From: Pontibacter sp. HSC-36F09 | GTDB taxonomy: Bacteria > Bacteroidota > Bacteroidia > Cytophagales > Hymenobacteraceae | Direction of reading: 5' to 3' | Length of the DNA stretch: 64,000 bases | Assembly (NCBI RefSeq): GCF_024171605.1 | Contig: NZ_JALKAA010000007.1 | Location: forward strand, 1 to 64,000 | In this document: piece after piece, positions 63,842 to 64,000 of the stretch | Position numbering within the stretch: the first letter of the stretch is position 1 | Layout: each line of letters opens with the position of its first letter | Program-made: the position numbers and the translations under genes | The notes under the pieces: model-generated | The model's database searches: none | The model's input: only the letters and a program-made list of their open reading frames with translations | Told to the model about the DNA's origin: nothing

Positions 63842-64000
63842 TAATACAGGTTTACGTAAAGTCAAGACATGAGGATAAATAAATTTGAAGAATTTAAAGA
63901 GAGTATGGAATTAGCCTAAACTTAGGAAAGAGCTTTCAGGTTTGAGAAAGCGAACTGCTAATACGAGCCTGCAGCTCTTTATGCTCTTCGGGACATCTAT

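Overview
The window looks like a chromosomal segment of an aerobic Bacteroidota bacterium, most likely Hymenobacteraceae and close to Pontibacter; this is inferred from the gene families, not from a marker gene. Start codons lack clear Shine-Dalgarno sequences, a few upstream regions carry Bacteroidota-type -7 boxes (TAnnTTTG), and the characteristic GC-rich intergenic repeats of these organisms are present. Sampled coding stretches are about 55-58% GC in the central sugar cluster and about 40% in a few islands. No rRNA, tRNA, CRISPR array or insertion sequence was seen.

Layout. 0-9.5 kb: a CPBP membrane protease, a DUF302 lipoprotein, polyphosphate kinase and a Ppx/GppA phosphatase around a composite repeat, then a divergent pair of cell-wall enzymes (M23 endopeptidase lipoprotein and YkuD_2 L,D-transpeptidase) and a thioredoxin-like protein. 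9.5-30 kb: a dense alpha-glucan/trehalose locus. The minus-strand arm has malQ, treY, a GH57/DUF3536 enzyme and treZ. The plus-strand arm has glgE, a treS-maltokinase fusion and glgB with an unusual basic tail, followed by an otsA-otsB fusion whose phosphatase domain has lost its nucleophile. Together these can make trehalose from glucan (TreY/Z), from UDP-glucose (OtsA) or from maltose (TreS), and turn trehalose back into glucan (TreS-Mak, GlgE, GlgB).

30-43.3 kb: exonuclease VII, then a glyoxylate-shunt locus in which an XRE/ScfR-type regulator is divergent from malate synthase and isocitrate lyase. A CNNM/CBS membrane protein, an aldehyde dehydrogenase with an SDR, and HMG-CoA lyase with a LutA-like protein follow. 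43.3-52.7 kb: two tandem outer-membrane barrel paralogues, an operon of transporter, TIGR02587, TIGR02588 and cyanophycinase, a HipA-like kinase overlapping DUF3037, and single membrane proteins and lipoproteins. 53-58.6 kb: an AraC / aldehyde dehydrogenase / DUF779 unit and a low-GC stretch with a methyltransferase, a Fur-type regulator, a CDF metal exporter and a decayed gene. 58.7-60.1 kb: [2Fe-2S] ferredoxin and its reductase. 60.2-63.8 kb: seven co-directional genes, six for small membrane proteins and one for a winged-helix regulator, with the same 17-bp palindrome in front of two of them.

Three patterns stand out beyond the genes. The octamer AGGTATAG/CTATACCT is greatly over-represented in coding and non-coding DNA. 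A modular intergenic repeat of about 500 bp occurs three times. The 60-64 kb membrane-protein group appears to be one regulon with its own operator.
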